This document shows, one piece after another, positions 35,074 to 42,987 of a stretch of DNA of 64,000 nt. Below the pieces are notes generated by a model. The model was not told the origin of the DNA and made no database searches. It worked only from the letters and a program-made list of their open reading frames with translations. This stretch comes from Spirochaetota bacterium (GTDB lineage: Bacteria; Spirochaetota; UBA4802; JAKQUI01). The stretch is from contig JAKQUI010000077.1 of the NCBI GenBank assembly GCA_029562645.1, positions 186,001 through 250,000 on the forward strand, read 5' to 3'. The stretch's first letter is position 1; every line of letters starts with the position of its first letter. Position numbers and translations under genes: made by a program.

Positions 35074-36279
35074 TTAGCTATTCGCTGTTCCCTTCGGGAG
35101 CGTGTCCAGCGCCTCCTTGAAGCGGGGGATCGCCCGTGTGATAACGCTTTCGGGGACGCAATAGCAGATCCGGAAATGGCCCGGTCCGCCAAATCCCACG
35201 CCGGGGACCGTCAGGATATTATAGCGCTGGAGGTGCTGGACAAAGGCCACGTCGTCGGGGATGGGCGATTTGCAGAACACGTAGAACGCGCCCTCGGGGC
35301 GGTCGAAGCGGTACCCGGCGTATTCGAGGCCGTCGCAGATGAGGTCGCGCCGCTTCGTGTAGGCCTGGGTGTTCACGCGCGCCGTCGCCAGCGCGGCGAC
35401 CGCACGCTGCATCAGGGCCGGCGCGTTGACGAAGCCGAGGATCCGGTTGCACATGATCAGCCCCGCCATCAGCGTATCGGCGCCAGCGCAGGAGGGATTG
35501 ACGGCGATGTAGCCGATGCGCTCGCCGGGGATCGACAGCGACTTCGAATAAGAGGTGACCACGATCGATTGCCGGCACTGCTTCAGGATGGGGGGCGCCT
35601 CCAGGCCGTCGTAGACGATCTCCCGATACGGCTCGTCGGCGATGAGATACACGGGGCGCGTGGTGCCCGCGCGCGCATCGATGAGGGCGCCGAGGGCCGC
35701 AAGCTCGGCCTCGCGGTAGAGCTTGCCCGTGGGGTTGTTCGGGGTGTTGATCAGGACCGCACGGGTCCGTGCGGTCATCGCCGCGTCGATGGCGTCCACG
35801 TCCAACGAGAAATCTGCAGCGGTGTCCACCGTGACCATGCGGCCGCCGTGGTTGTCGATGTAGGCGCCGTACTCGGCGAAGTACGGCCGGGGGACGATGA
35901 CCTCGTCGCCCGGGTCAAGGATCGTCTTGAAGACCACATTGAGGCCGCCGGCCGCGCCGCAGGTCATGACGATCGATCGACCGCCCACCTCGACGCCGTG
36001 CGTGGCGGAGACGAGGCGCCCGACGGTATCGAGCACGTCCGGGTAGCCGGCATTGGGCATGTAGCCGTGCGCGCCCTTTTTCCGCTCCTGTATCAAGGCG
36101 GCGATCGTGTCGAAAAATTCGAGCGGCGGGTCGAGATCGGGATTGCCGAGCGTGAGGTCGAACACGTTCTCCTCGCCGTGTTCCTTCTTGAGCGCGGTGC
36201 CCACCTCGAACATCCGCCGTATCCACGACGACTTCTCGAGTGCGCCGTAGATCTTTTCCCCGACCGGTAAATCCGCCAT
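35074..36279 (-). CDS. PLP-dependent aminotransferase, class I/II
   Basis: A 401-residue fold-type I aminotransferase. Family landmarks: LTLGNPDLDPP, GYMPNAGYPDVLDTV, TCGAAGGLNVVFKTILDPGDEVIVPRPYFAEY, INTPNNPTGKLY, YLIADEPYREIVYDG, the PLP lysine in TSYSKSLSIPGERIGY, and the C-terminal FRICYCVPE with the substrate-binding Arg. It moves an amino group between an amino acid and a 2-oxo acid; the sequence resembles the aspartate/LL-DAP-like group but the substrate cannot be fixed by eye. It is monocistronic, divergent from lepB. Confidence 0.9.
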   Translation of the reverse strand: MADLPVGEKIYGALEKSSWIRRMFEVGTALKKEHGEENVFDLTLGNPDLDPPLEFFDTIAALIQERKKGAHGYMPNAGYPDVLDTVGRLVSATHGVEVGGRSIVMTCGAAGGLNVVFKTILDPGDEVIVPRPYFAEYGAYIDNHGGRMVTVDTAADFSLDVDAIDAAMTARTRAVLINTPNNPTGKLYREAELAALGALIDARAGTTRPVYLIADEPYREIVYDGLEAPPILKQCRQSIVVTSYSKSLSIPGERIGYIAVNPSCAGADTLMAGLIMCNRILGFVNAPALMQRAVAALATARVNTQAYTKRRDLICDGLEYAGYRFDRPEGAFYVFCKSPIPDDVAFVQHLQRYNILTVPGVGFGGPGHFRICYCVPESVITRAIPRFKEALDTLPKGTANS

Positions 36280-36427
36280 TGGTGCCGTCCTGTAGGGTTA
36301 TGATGATGGGTATCGCTATGTTCGCGAGCGGCATTTTACAAGCAATTTTTTCAACGCCCGCTGCCGACGGCCGGAGCGCGGGTATTCTTCTTGACAATAT
36401 CGCGCCCGGCGGGCGGGAATCGACACC

Positions 36428-36952
36428 ATGTTTGGACGAGATCGCGACGATACCATCAAAACGCCGCTTTTCATTGCGGCGGCCTGCGTCCTGGCCGGCC
36501 TCGTGGCGGGGGTTGCGCTGGTGCGGCTCGTCATCACCCCCTACGCCGTTTCCGACGACTCCATGCGGCCGGGCCTTGCCGCGGGCGACCGGATCTACGT
36601 TCTCAAGTGGGGTGCGGTGCGATGGGGGGACCGCGTGCTCTTTGCGAGTCCCATTGAACCCGACCGGGTGCTCCTGAAACGCGTAATTGGCGTCGAGGGC
36701 GACACCATCGAGGTGTCCGGCAAGGCGATATACCGCAACGGCGCGAAGTTGAGCGCGCCGTGGAAAACGGGGTCAACCGACCGTCGGATATTTCCGATGA
36801 GTTTTACAGGGCGCGACAATAGCCCGACCGTCAGGATTGGGCGCGGCGAGCTGTACGTCGTCGGCGACAACCTGGACCGCAGCATGGACAGCCGGACCTT
36901 TGGGCCGGTCCGGATGAAGTCGGTCATTGGGACGGTGCTGGGACGCCGCTAA
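36428..36952 (+). CDS. lepB: signal peptidase I
   Basis: A 174-residue type I signal peptidase (S26). One N-terminal helix (about 14-33) anchors it; the catalytic Ser is in SDDSMRPGLAAGDRIYV, the general-base Lys in VLLKRVIGVEGDTIEVSG, and the closing box is VVGDNLDRSMDSRTFGPV. It removes signal peptides from exported proteins. It is short, lacking the extra beta domain of E. coli LepB. It heads a plus-strand operon with two small secreted proteins (36957, 37475) and an M20 peptidase (38029). Confidence 0.93.
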   Translation: MFGRDRDDTIKTPLFIAAACVLAGLVAGVALVRLVITPYAVSDDSMRPGLAAGDRIYVLKWGAVRWGDRVLFASPIEPDRVLLKRVIGVEGDTIEVSGKAIYRNGAKLSAPWKTGSTDRRIFPMSFTGRDNSPTVRIGRGELYVVGDNLDRSMDSRTFGPVRMKSVIGTVLGRR

Positions 36953-36956
36953 CGCG

Positions 36957-37478
36957 ATGGCGATGCTGAAACGATATCTGACATGCGCAATGGCGCTTGC
37001 CGTGCTCGCGACGGGCGCGCGGTGCGCCATGGACGTGCCGCCCCGGGGCTACGATTACCTCACGCCGCCCATCATCACCTCGTTGGAACAGCGCACCGTC
37101 CAGGATGGCAGCGATACCATACTCGAGATCGAGGTGCGCTTCATCGGCTACAACAACGAGTACTACTTCGACGGCTATAACGTCTATGTTTCGCCCAACA
37201 GCATGAACCGCGACCTCATTGAAAGCTATCGGCCGGTACCCATCGGCGAGCACGGGTACGCCATGGCGTCACCGTCGTATCCGTTGGGGCCGGACGATTA
37301 TGATCCAAAGGTCGAGCGTCGCATGACCCTGCGCTATTACGCCATGGCCAACGACGACGTGTATACGCTCTACACCTTTGGGCCGTACACCTATTATGTG
37401 ATGCTGTGCTCGCACCATCGGGAGGGCCTGGTATATCCGGAGAGCGTGAGTAATCAGGTGGCGATCCTTCTGCAATGA
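36957..37478 (+). CDS. secreted protein / atypical lipoprotein, unknown
   Basis: A 173-residue exported protein. The hydrophobic signal (LKRYLTCAMALAVLATGARC) ends in Cys but with Arg at -1, which is not a normal lipobox, so the Cys may or may not be acylated. The mature part is beta-rich and aromatic (FIGYNNEYYFDGYNVYVSPN; LYTFGPYTYYVMLCSHH), possibly an immunoglobulin or FnIII-like fold. It starts 4 bases after lepB and ends in an ATGA overlap with the next gene, which has a similar layout and the same A-R-C end to its signal. Confidence 0.7.
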   Translation: MAMLKRYLTCAMALAVLATGARCAMDVPPRGYDYLTPPIITSLEQRTVQDGSDTILEIEVRFIGYNNEYYFDGYNVYVSPNSMNRDLIESYRPVPIGEHGYAMASPSYPLGPDDYDPKVERRMTLRYYAMANDDVYTLYTFGPYTYYVMLCSHHREGLVYPESVSNQVAILLQ

Positions 37479-37996
37479 TACATTCGCACGTCACAACCCG
37501 TAGTGCCCTTCGGGCGATGTGCGCGGTTCTCGCGCTGGCCCTCGGCTTTGCGCGCTGCACCGACGTGAAGGAATACTATCTCGATCCCGCGAAACCGCCG
37601 CTCGGAATCAAAATTCTCGTGCTTGACGATCCCGGCTACGCGGGAGACTATCTTCTTGTCTTCTCGTCGGAGAACCGGGGGAACACGCGGTTTGGCGGCT
37701 TTCTGGTGTTCATCGCCGAGACCCGCGACGGCGTCATGGCGATCGAGGACCACAACCTGGCGAAGTTCCGTTTCGAGGGGAGCGATTACAATCTCGGCAT
37801 CGACAAGCCGGTCGCGATCTTGTTCTCGAATGGGGCGATGGCGCAGGAGCTTGCCGGGTACAGCGTGGTGGCGCTTCGCCCGAAGGCCGACATGGCCCCG
37901 GTCGGGAGCTGGCTCACCATGCGCTCCTACCTGATTGACGACAACAAGAATGTCATTGAGCTGAGCTCGCCGGGCAATCCGGTGCAGATACCCTGA
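37475..37996 (+). CDS. secreted protein / atypical lipoprotein, probable paralogue of the preceding gene
   Basis: A 173-residue exported protein, same length as its upstream neighbour. The signal (ALRAMCAVLALALGFARC) again ends A-R-C. The mature part has LLVFSSENRGNTRFGGFLVFIAE, which aligns in layout with the FDGYNVYVSP segment of the neighbour, and ends SYLIDDNKNVIELSSPGNPVQIP. Paralogy is inferred from layout, not strong identity. It overlaps the previous stop by ATGA and is 32 bases before the M20 peptidase start. Confidence 0.72.
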   Translation: MIHSHVTTRSALRAMCAVLALALGFARCTDVKEYYLDPAKPPLGIKILVLDDPGYAGDYLLVFSSENRGNTRFGGFLVFIAETRDGVMAIEDHNLAKFRFEGSDYNLGIDKPVAILFSNGAMAQELAGYSVVALRPKADMAPVGSWLTMRSYLIDDNKNVIELSSPGNPVQIP

Positions 37997-38028
37997 TGCC
38001 CGCGCCATCCTGCGCTTCGAGGAGTGAC

Positions 38029-39204
38029 ATGTATCCGATAAATTCCGATCGTCTGGTGCGCACCTTCGTCGATCTTGCGTCGATATCCTCCCCGTCATGG
38101 AAAGAGGAGGGCGTTATCGCCTATCTGACCGACGCCCTTGGCGCGATGGGCGTGTCGTGTGAACGGCACCCTTGCGGGGATTCGTTCAATCTCCTCGCTT
38201 CGGTCTCGGGTGCCGTGAAGCGGCCGTCGATTCTCCTTTCGGCCCATATGGACACGGTCGTTCCCTGCGACAATGTGCGGCCGGTTGTGCGCGGCGGGAA
38301 GATCGTCTCGGACGGGACCACCATCCTGGGCGCGGACGACAAGGCCGCCATTGCGGCCTTCCTGGAGGCCCTGGCCTCCATCCGCGAGCGAGATATGAAG
38401 CACGGACCCGTTGAGCTGCTGTTCTCCTGCGCCGAGGAGGTGGGGCTATCCGGTATCAAGGGCTTTGACGCGCGCGTGCTGCGCTCGCGGCTCGGCTTCG
38501 TGTTCGACAGCAGCGGTCCGGTCGGGGCCATCGTCGTGGCGGCGCCGTATCACCTCAGTTTTCGACTCGTGGTGAAGGGGCGCGCGGCGCATGCGGGCAT
38601 CGAGCCGGAGAAGGGCGCGAGCGCGATCCGGGCGCTCGGGGAGATCATGGCCACGATCCCGCACGGGCGCATCGACGCCGAGACGACCGCGAACATCGGC
38701 ACCATCGCCGGAGGGCGCGCCACGAACATCGTCGCCGACGAGGCGATCTGCGCGCTTGAAATTCGCTCGCGCTCGAAGACGAAGCTCGCCGCCGTTGAGG
38801 CCCGGATGCGCGCCGTCGTCGACACAGTCGCGCATCGCCACGGCGTCAAGGTGCGGGTTCACCGATCGCTCGAATACTCGGGGTTCTCTTACCGGCCCTC
38901 GGACCCGGTGGTCGCCGCCGCACGACGGGCCATCGAACGGATCGGCCTTGTTCCCGCGCTCGAGGCCTCGGGGGGCGGGAGCGACACCAATGTGCTCAAT
39001 CGCGCGGGGATACCGTCGGTCGCGCTCTCGGTGGGGATGCAGAAGGTGCACACCACGGGCGAGTGTATCCGTATTCGCGATCTGGAGAACGCCGCGCGGC
39101 TCGCGATGGCGCTCATTGACCCGGAACAGGCGGACCCAGCGGGCCGTTCGCGCGCTACAACCCCGCGCAACAGAGCCGCATCACGAAATAGGCGCCGCAG
39201 ATGA
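38029..39204 (+). CDS. M20-family zinc metallopeptidase (PepT-like)
   Basis: A 391-residue M20 aminoacylase/peptidase. Metal-site motifs: SAHMDTVVPCDNVRPVV (His, Asp), GADDKAAIAAFLEAL (bridging Asp), SCAEEVGLSGIKGFD (catalytic Glu-Glu), and the dimerisation part starting GRAAHAGIEPEKGASA. It most resembles tripeptidase T-like enzymes. GAGGAG before the ATG at 38029 fixes the start. The C-terminal 20 residues (from AGRSRATTPRNRA on) are Arg-rich and lie over the antisense end of the next gene, so the original stop was probably lost. Confidence 0.92.
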   Translation: MYPINSDRLVRTFVDLASISSPSWKEEGVIAYLTDALGAMGVSCERHPCGDSFNLLASVSGAVKRPSILLSAHMDTVVPCDNVRPVVRGGKIVSDGTTILGADDKAAIAAFLEALASIRERDMKHGPVELLFSCAEEVGLSGIKGFDARVLRSRLGFVFDSSGPVGAIVVAAPYHLSFRLVVKGRAAHAGIEPEKGASAIRALGEIMATIPHGRIDAETTANIGTIAGGRATNIVADEAICALEIRSRSKTKLAAVEARMRAVVDTVAHRHGVKVRVHRSLEYSGFSYRPSDPVVAAARRAIERIGLVPALEASGGGSDTNVLNRAGIPSVALSVGMQKVHTTGECIRIRDLENAARLAMALIDPEQADPAGRSRATTPRNRAASRNRRRR

Positions 39205-39601
39205 GCGTGAGCGGGATGCTGAGGAAAAAGAGAAACAGGTCGCGGTTGGTGACGACGGATTTATCGAGCACCTTCTTTCCAAAATACGAATAATGATAGT
39301 ACCGCGGGTCTTGTGAGAGGCGGTAGATCCGCGAGGCGACCTTTCCCTTGATGTACACCATGGCGAAAAAGATCACCCCCGATTCGATGAGCAACACGCG
39401 GTCGAGGTTGATCTCGCGCAGTTCCTCGGGATTGATGAGAATGAACAGCGCGACGAAGATGCCCAGAAAAATATTGGTGACCGCGGTCACGATGAATCCC
39501 TTGAAGTCCTTGTTCTCCTTGCGCGAGATGTAGCTCACCATATAGAAAATATGTATCGCGAAGGACACCTGCAGGATCAGGATAAATACGAGGACAACCA
39601 T
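39155..39601 (-). CDS. small membrane protein, unknown
   Basis: A 148-residue protein with four hydrophobic helices: about 1-20, 34-54, 64-80, 124-142, and a basic loop between helices three and four (KVASRIYRLSQDPRYYHYSYF). No family recognised. The ATG at 39601 starts right at the first helix, which favours it over the open frame upstream. It is convergent with the M20 peptidase and shares 50 bases with it. Confidence 0.68.
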   Translation of the reverse strand: MVVLVFILILQVSFAIHIFYMVSYISRKENKDFKGFIVTAVTNIFLGIFVALFILINPEELREINLDRVLLIESGVIFFAMVYIKGKVASRIYRLSQDPRYYHYSYFGKKVLDKSVVTNRDLFLFFLSIPLTLICGAYFVMRLCCAGL

Positions 39602-39759
39602 GGATGGGTGATATTCCGTCCGGATTCCGAAACGTTGTGACGGCGCACGCAATGAACGGCGCAAGCATATCCCCTGATCGGCGAATCCGTCAAGTAAAAG
39701 CGCGCCGCCCGGCATACTCCTGCCCGGTGTGGGACCATTTGAATGGGTGTAAAAAACAA

Positions 39760-39789
39760 TTGACGGTTAATTAAAAAGCGCCATAAACT
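39760..39789 (+). promoter_or_regulatory. candidate promoter for the AMP-ligase-like gene
   Basis: TTGACG (39760-39765) and TAAACT (39784-39789) are 18 bases apart in an AT-rich patch, about 40 bases before the ATG at 39830. Confidence 0.45.
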
Positions 39790-39829
39790 CCGCTTTTTTT
39801 ATCACCGATCGCATTTATTGAGGGGATGT

Positions 39830-41302
39830 ATGACCACAACCAAAACCGAGTACAATCTCGCGACGATGATCCTGCAGGCGGCCGAGGAGAAGCCGGACGG
39901 CGTCTTTCTTGAGTACCGCGGGAATCCCATCACCTTCCGGGAGGGCCTGGACCGATCGCGGCGCTGTGCGGGGTTCCTTCGTTCCGGCGGCGTCGAACAG
40001 GGTGATCGGGTGCTCATCATCCTGGGCAACATCCCCGAGTTCATTTATTCCTACCTCGCCATTGTCCAACTGGGGGCCATCGGCGTGCTGGTGAACCCGG
40101 CCGCGCGCCGGTACGAGTTCCGCCACTATATCGAGGAAACGGAGCCGAAATACATCATCACCGATTCGAAGCAGATAGAACACTTTAAAACCGACGAGGG
40201 GTTCTTCTTTGATCCGGACAGGGTCATCTGTGTCGATGCCGATGCGGCGCACAACCGCTTCGGCGACATCCTCGAGCGCTCGCAGCCCTACGAGGGAATT
40301 GCGCCGGTGGAGGAGTACGCCACCGCCTCGATCATCTTCACCTCGGCCATGGAGGGAAAACCGCTGGGCGCGCAGATCACCCATGCCGGTATCTTCGGCA
40401 CCGCCCGGGCCTATGCCGTGAACCCGGTGCTGCATACCGACAAGTTTCTTCTCACGCTGCCGCTCTTCCATTCGTACGGGCTGGCATCGTCGCTCTTTAC
40501 GCCGCTCTACAAGAAGATCCCCACGCTGCTGGTGAATCGTTATTCGCCGAAGCGAATTCACGAGATCCTGCTCAATGACGGCGTGACCATCTTTTGCGGT
40601 GTTCCGATCATGTTCCAGCTCATCCCCTTCGCGGCGCCGGAGGGGACGCGCTATCCAAGCCTGCGGGTATGGGTGTCGGGCGGGGAGGCCATATCGGTTG
40701 AGCTGCAAAAGCTGCTGATGGACCGCTTCGAGATCGACATCCGGCAGGGGTACGGGCTCACGGAGGCCTCGCCCATCGTCACCTGGAACCTGATTGGAAC
40801 GCCGAACAAGTTCGGCTCAATCGGCATACCCATGGTCTGGAACGAGATCAAGATCGAGCGCCCCGACGGCTCCATCGCGAAGCCGAACGAGGAGGGCGAG
40901 CTCATTGTCAAGGGCGTAAATGTCATCTCCGGCTATTATAAGAACCCCGAAAAGACCCGCGAGGTGATTCGGGATGGATGGCTGCACACGGGAGACTTGG
41001 GTTATGTCGATGCGGATGGTTATTTCTATATAACCGGGCGAAAAAAGGATATGATCATCAAGAATGGACTTAATATATACCCCAAAGAAGTTGAACGGCT
41101 GATTTCAATGCATCCCTCAGTGGAAAATGTCCGGATAACTGGACATGTCGTCAAGAACGAAGATTCCACAACAAAAGAAACCATTACCGCCGAGATTTAT
41201 CGAAAAAAAGGCCATACTGTCGATAAGGAATCGCTGATCGAATGGTGCAAGGGTAATATTTCTTCATATAAACTTCCGGATGACTTTGATATTCGCAATT
41301 AA
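39830..41302 (+). CDS. acyl-CoA-synthetase-like AMP-binding protein, probably inactive/truncated
   Basis: A 490-residue member of the adenylate-forming (ANL) superfamily. The fold is clear: GDRVLIILGNIPEFIYSYLAIVQLGAIGV, LPLFHSYGLASSLFTPL, WVSGGEAI, GYGLTEASPIVTWN, WLHTGDLGYVDADGYFYITGRKKDMIIKNGLNIYPKEVE. Two features are off. The phosphate loop, normally TSGTTGxPKG, is TSAMEGKPLG (about 170-180). The chain ends soon after SSYKLPDDF, before the usual C-terminal Lys-containing GK motif that does the chemistry. The last 90 codons are markedly more AT-rich than the rest. GAGGGG supports the ATG at 39830. Confidence 0.82.
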   Translation: MTTTKTEYNLATMILQAAEEKPDGVFLEYRGNPITFREGLDRSRRCAGFLRSGGVEQGDRVLIILGNIPEFIYSYLAIVQLGAIGVLVNPAARRYEFRHYIEETEPKYIITDSKQIEHFKTDEGFFFDPDRVICVDADAAHNRFGDILERSQPYEGIAPVEEYATASIIFTSAMEGKPLGAQITHAGIFGTARAYAVNPVLHTDKFLLTLPLFHSYGLASSLFTPLYKKIPTLLVNRYSPKRIHEILLNDGVTIFCGVPIMFQLIPFAAPEGTRYPSLRVWVSGGEAISVELQKLLMDRFEIDIRQGYGLTEASPIVTWNLIGTPNKFGSIGIPMVWNEIKIERPDGSIAKPNEEGELIVKGVNVISGYYKNPEKTREVIRDGWLHTGDLGYVDADGYFYITGRKKDMIIKNGLNIYPKEVERLISMHPSVENVRITGHVVKNEDSTTKETITAEIYRKKGHTVDKESLIEWCKGNISSYKLPDDFDIRN

Positions 41303-41721
41303 CTGAACAATTTGTAAAAAATGTAGCCATATATAAAAAGAGAGGTATTCGAGAGAATACCTCTTACATTTAGCGGAATATTTTGGAAGGAAATTAAGTG
41401 TACCAGGATTATCCCAGCTCACCCATATTATATTGCAAGTATCGTGCCAAATGCTCTGTCTTTGGTATTATTTTTTTTTCATCAAAAAATTTCAGCAGAA
41501 TAACAAGTATTTGCATTGGAATTTTTCTATTATGCCGCTACATAGTGTATTTTAAGATTCACAGTTCAGAGGGAGCGATTAAACTGCGCAAGATGATAAT
41601 TGCTTGAACCACAATTGGTGTGTTTAACTAAGCGAAAATATTTAAAATGTGCAAAATAATCATCCAGAGTGTATGTTTCAATGGACACCTGTTTTGAAAT
41701 ACGGACATACCTGTTTTCAAT
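41303..41721. other. AT-rich scar between AMP-ligase-like and DraG-like genes
   Basis: About 420 bases, strongly AT-rich. It holds the terminator at 41341-41364 and, near the right end, two imperfect direct repeats (41683-41700 and 41703-41722). A 69-codon frame (41398-41607, GTG start) has an AAGGA before it but no protein-like features, so I do not call it. The composition change begins inside the end of the upstream gene. Confidence 0.6.
41337..41366. terminator. bidirectional-looking terminator after the AMP-ligase-like gene
   Basis: AGAGGTATTC (41341-41350) and GAATACCTCT (41355-41364) make a perfect 10-bp stem with a GAGA loop. On the minus strand it is followed by CTTTTTAT, on the plus strand by TACATTTA, about 38 bases after the stop codon at 41302. 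Confidence 0.7.
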
Positions 41722-41722
41722 T
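41683..41722. repeat. imperfect direct repeat pair, possible IS end remnant
   Basis: GGACACCTGTTTTGAAAT (41683-41700) recurs as GGACATACCTGTTTTCAATT (41703-41722) with one 2-base insertion and one or two changes. Tandem repeats of about 20 bases holding TGTCC on the opposite strand recall the repeated ends of IS21-family elements. No transposase is present, so this is at most a relic. Confidence 0.4.
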
Positions 41723-42987
41723 TGAATAATTCAAAAAATATCCTGCTTGGCGCTCTGATCGGGAATGCATTGGGTTGTCCCCTGGACGGCTTGCGCAAGG
41801 GGCACATCGGGGCCACGTTAAAGAATATTCACGGATATGTTGATCCGCTTCCAGCGCTCAAAGGCAAGGAGCACCGCTGGAAAAAGCCGGGACTGTACGA
41901 TTCGATCGGGCAGTTGATGCTACTGATGGCCCTGAGCAATTCTCCGCGGCGGGGATTCGCACGGGATTCCTTTCTGCAACTGGTTCGCAGTGGAATGGAC
42001 CTGGTCGAGGGGGGGCAGGGTATTTTTCGCCATCCGGGCCCAATGGAGCTGCACCTCATGTCGCGTATTGCCGCCATGCCGGAGGGCCCGCCGCATCCGA
42101 TTGCGAGCGCGCGCCTGTCGGCGATCGCTGCGCCGGCGCTGGCTATCGGCGCCCGATCGCGCGATGAGCTCTTCATCTCGGCGATATCCGCGGGGACATT
42201 GTTCACGAGCGATTCCCACTCGCTCGGAGGCGCCGCTCTGTGCGCGCTGACGCTCTATGCGCAGTTAGAGGACGACGCCGCCGGCGAGGATGCGATGGAC
42301 ATCGCCGCGCGTGAGGGTCGCTGGCTTATCGACGCGGCGGCGCGCCACTCGGCGGACCTTTTCGACGCGAAGCTCAATCCCGATTCCTTCGCGGCATCGT
42401 GCGAAACGATCGCGTCGCTCTTTGCCGAACTGGCGGGCGTGGACGATCCCGCCGCGGCGGAACACGCCATCTGCGCGCGTGCGGATCATGCGAATCCCGC
42501 AACGCGCGCCACGGTCGACCATCCGCTGTACGCATTGCCCTACGCGATGTTCGTTGCCGGCCGCGGCACCGGGGGCGACGGAGAGCGCTTGATTCGCCTG
42601 ATGCGCGAGGGCGGGGCGACATCGGCGATGTGCGCGATCGCGGGGGCCTGCACTGGCGCTCGCACCCGTGACGACGCGTTTCTTGATGATTTGACGGACG
42701 GTCTGGTAAACCGCAAGCGGGTGCTCGCCCTGCTGGATCGCCTCGCGCTTGGACGGGGCGCTCCGGGCATGGACGATGATTTTCTTCTGTCCGAAAAGGC
42801 GCTCACCCTCAAGGAGCGCGAAGAGCTTTCTGCGCGCACCCGCCATGCGCCGGTCAAAGAGCGGAAGACGAAACGGCCGAAGGACGGCGTGACCGAACTT
42901 TCGCGGCACGTGGTGGAAAGCTGGACCAAGATCGACAAGGCGCGCTGGCAACGCCAGAAGAAGCGTCTCCCCGATCCCGGCGGTTGA
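41722..42987 (+). CDS. ADP-ribosylglycohydrolase (DraG)-fold protein
   Basis: About 421 residues of the ADP-ribosylglycohydrolase family. The N-terminal LLGALIGNALGCPLDGLRKGHIG and the GTLFTSDSHSLGGAALCALTLYA segment fit the fold. The metal-binding TDDT motif of active DraG enzymes appears as LYDSIGQLMLL, so activity is doubtful. The C-terminal 60 residues are Lys/Arg-rich (RHAPVKERKTKRPKDG). The only start available is TTG at 41722, inside the repeat described there and without a ribosome site, because a stop lies in frame shortly upstream; the true N-terminus may have been altered. It abuts the convergent thioesterase gene. Confidence 0.72.
   Translation: MNNSKNILLGALIGNALGCPLDGLRKGHIGATLKNIHGYVDPLPALKGKEHRWKKPGLYDSIGQLMLLMALSNSPRRGFARDSFLQLVRSGMDLVEGGQGIFRHPGPMELHLMSRIAAMPEGPPHPIASARLSAIAAPALAIGARSRDELFISAISAGTLFTSDSHSLGGAALCALTLYAQLEDDAAGEDAMDIAAREGRWLIDAAARHSADLFDAKLNPDSFAASCETIASLFAELAGVDDPAAAEHAICARADHANPATRATVDHPLYALPYAMFVAGRGTGGDGERLIRLMREGGATSAMCAIAGACTGARTRDDAFLDDLTDGLVNRKRVLALLDRLALGRGAPGMDDDFLLSEKALTLKEREELSARTRHAPVKERKTKRPKDGVTELSRHVVESWTKIDKARWQRQKKRLPDPGG

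Noticed and set aside
41398-41607. A 69-codon GTG frame with AAGGA upstream
   Set aside because: Sequence has no protein-like periodicity and sits in an AT-rich scar; the ribosome-site match is likely chance.
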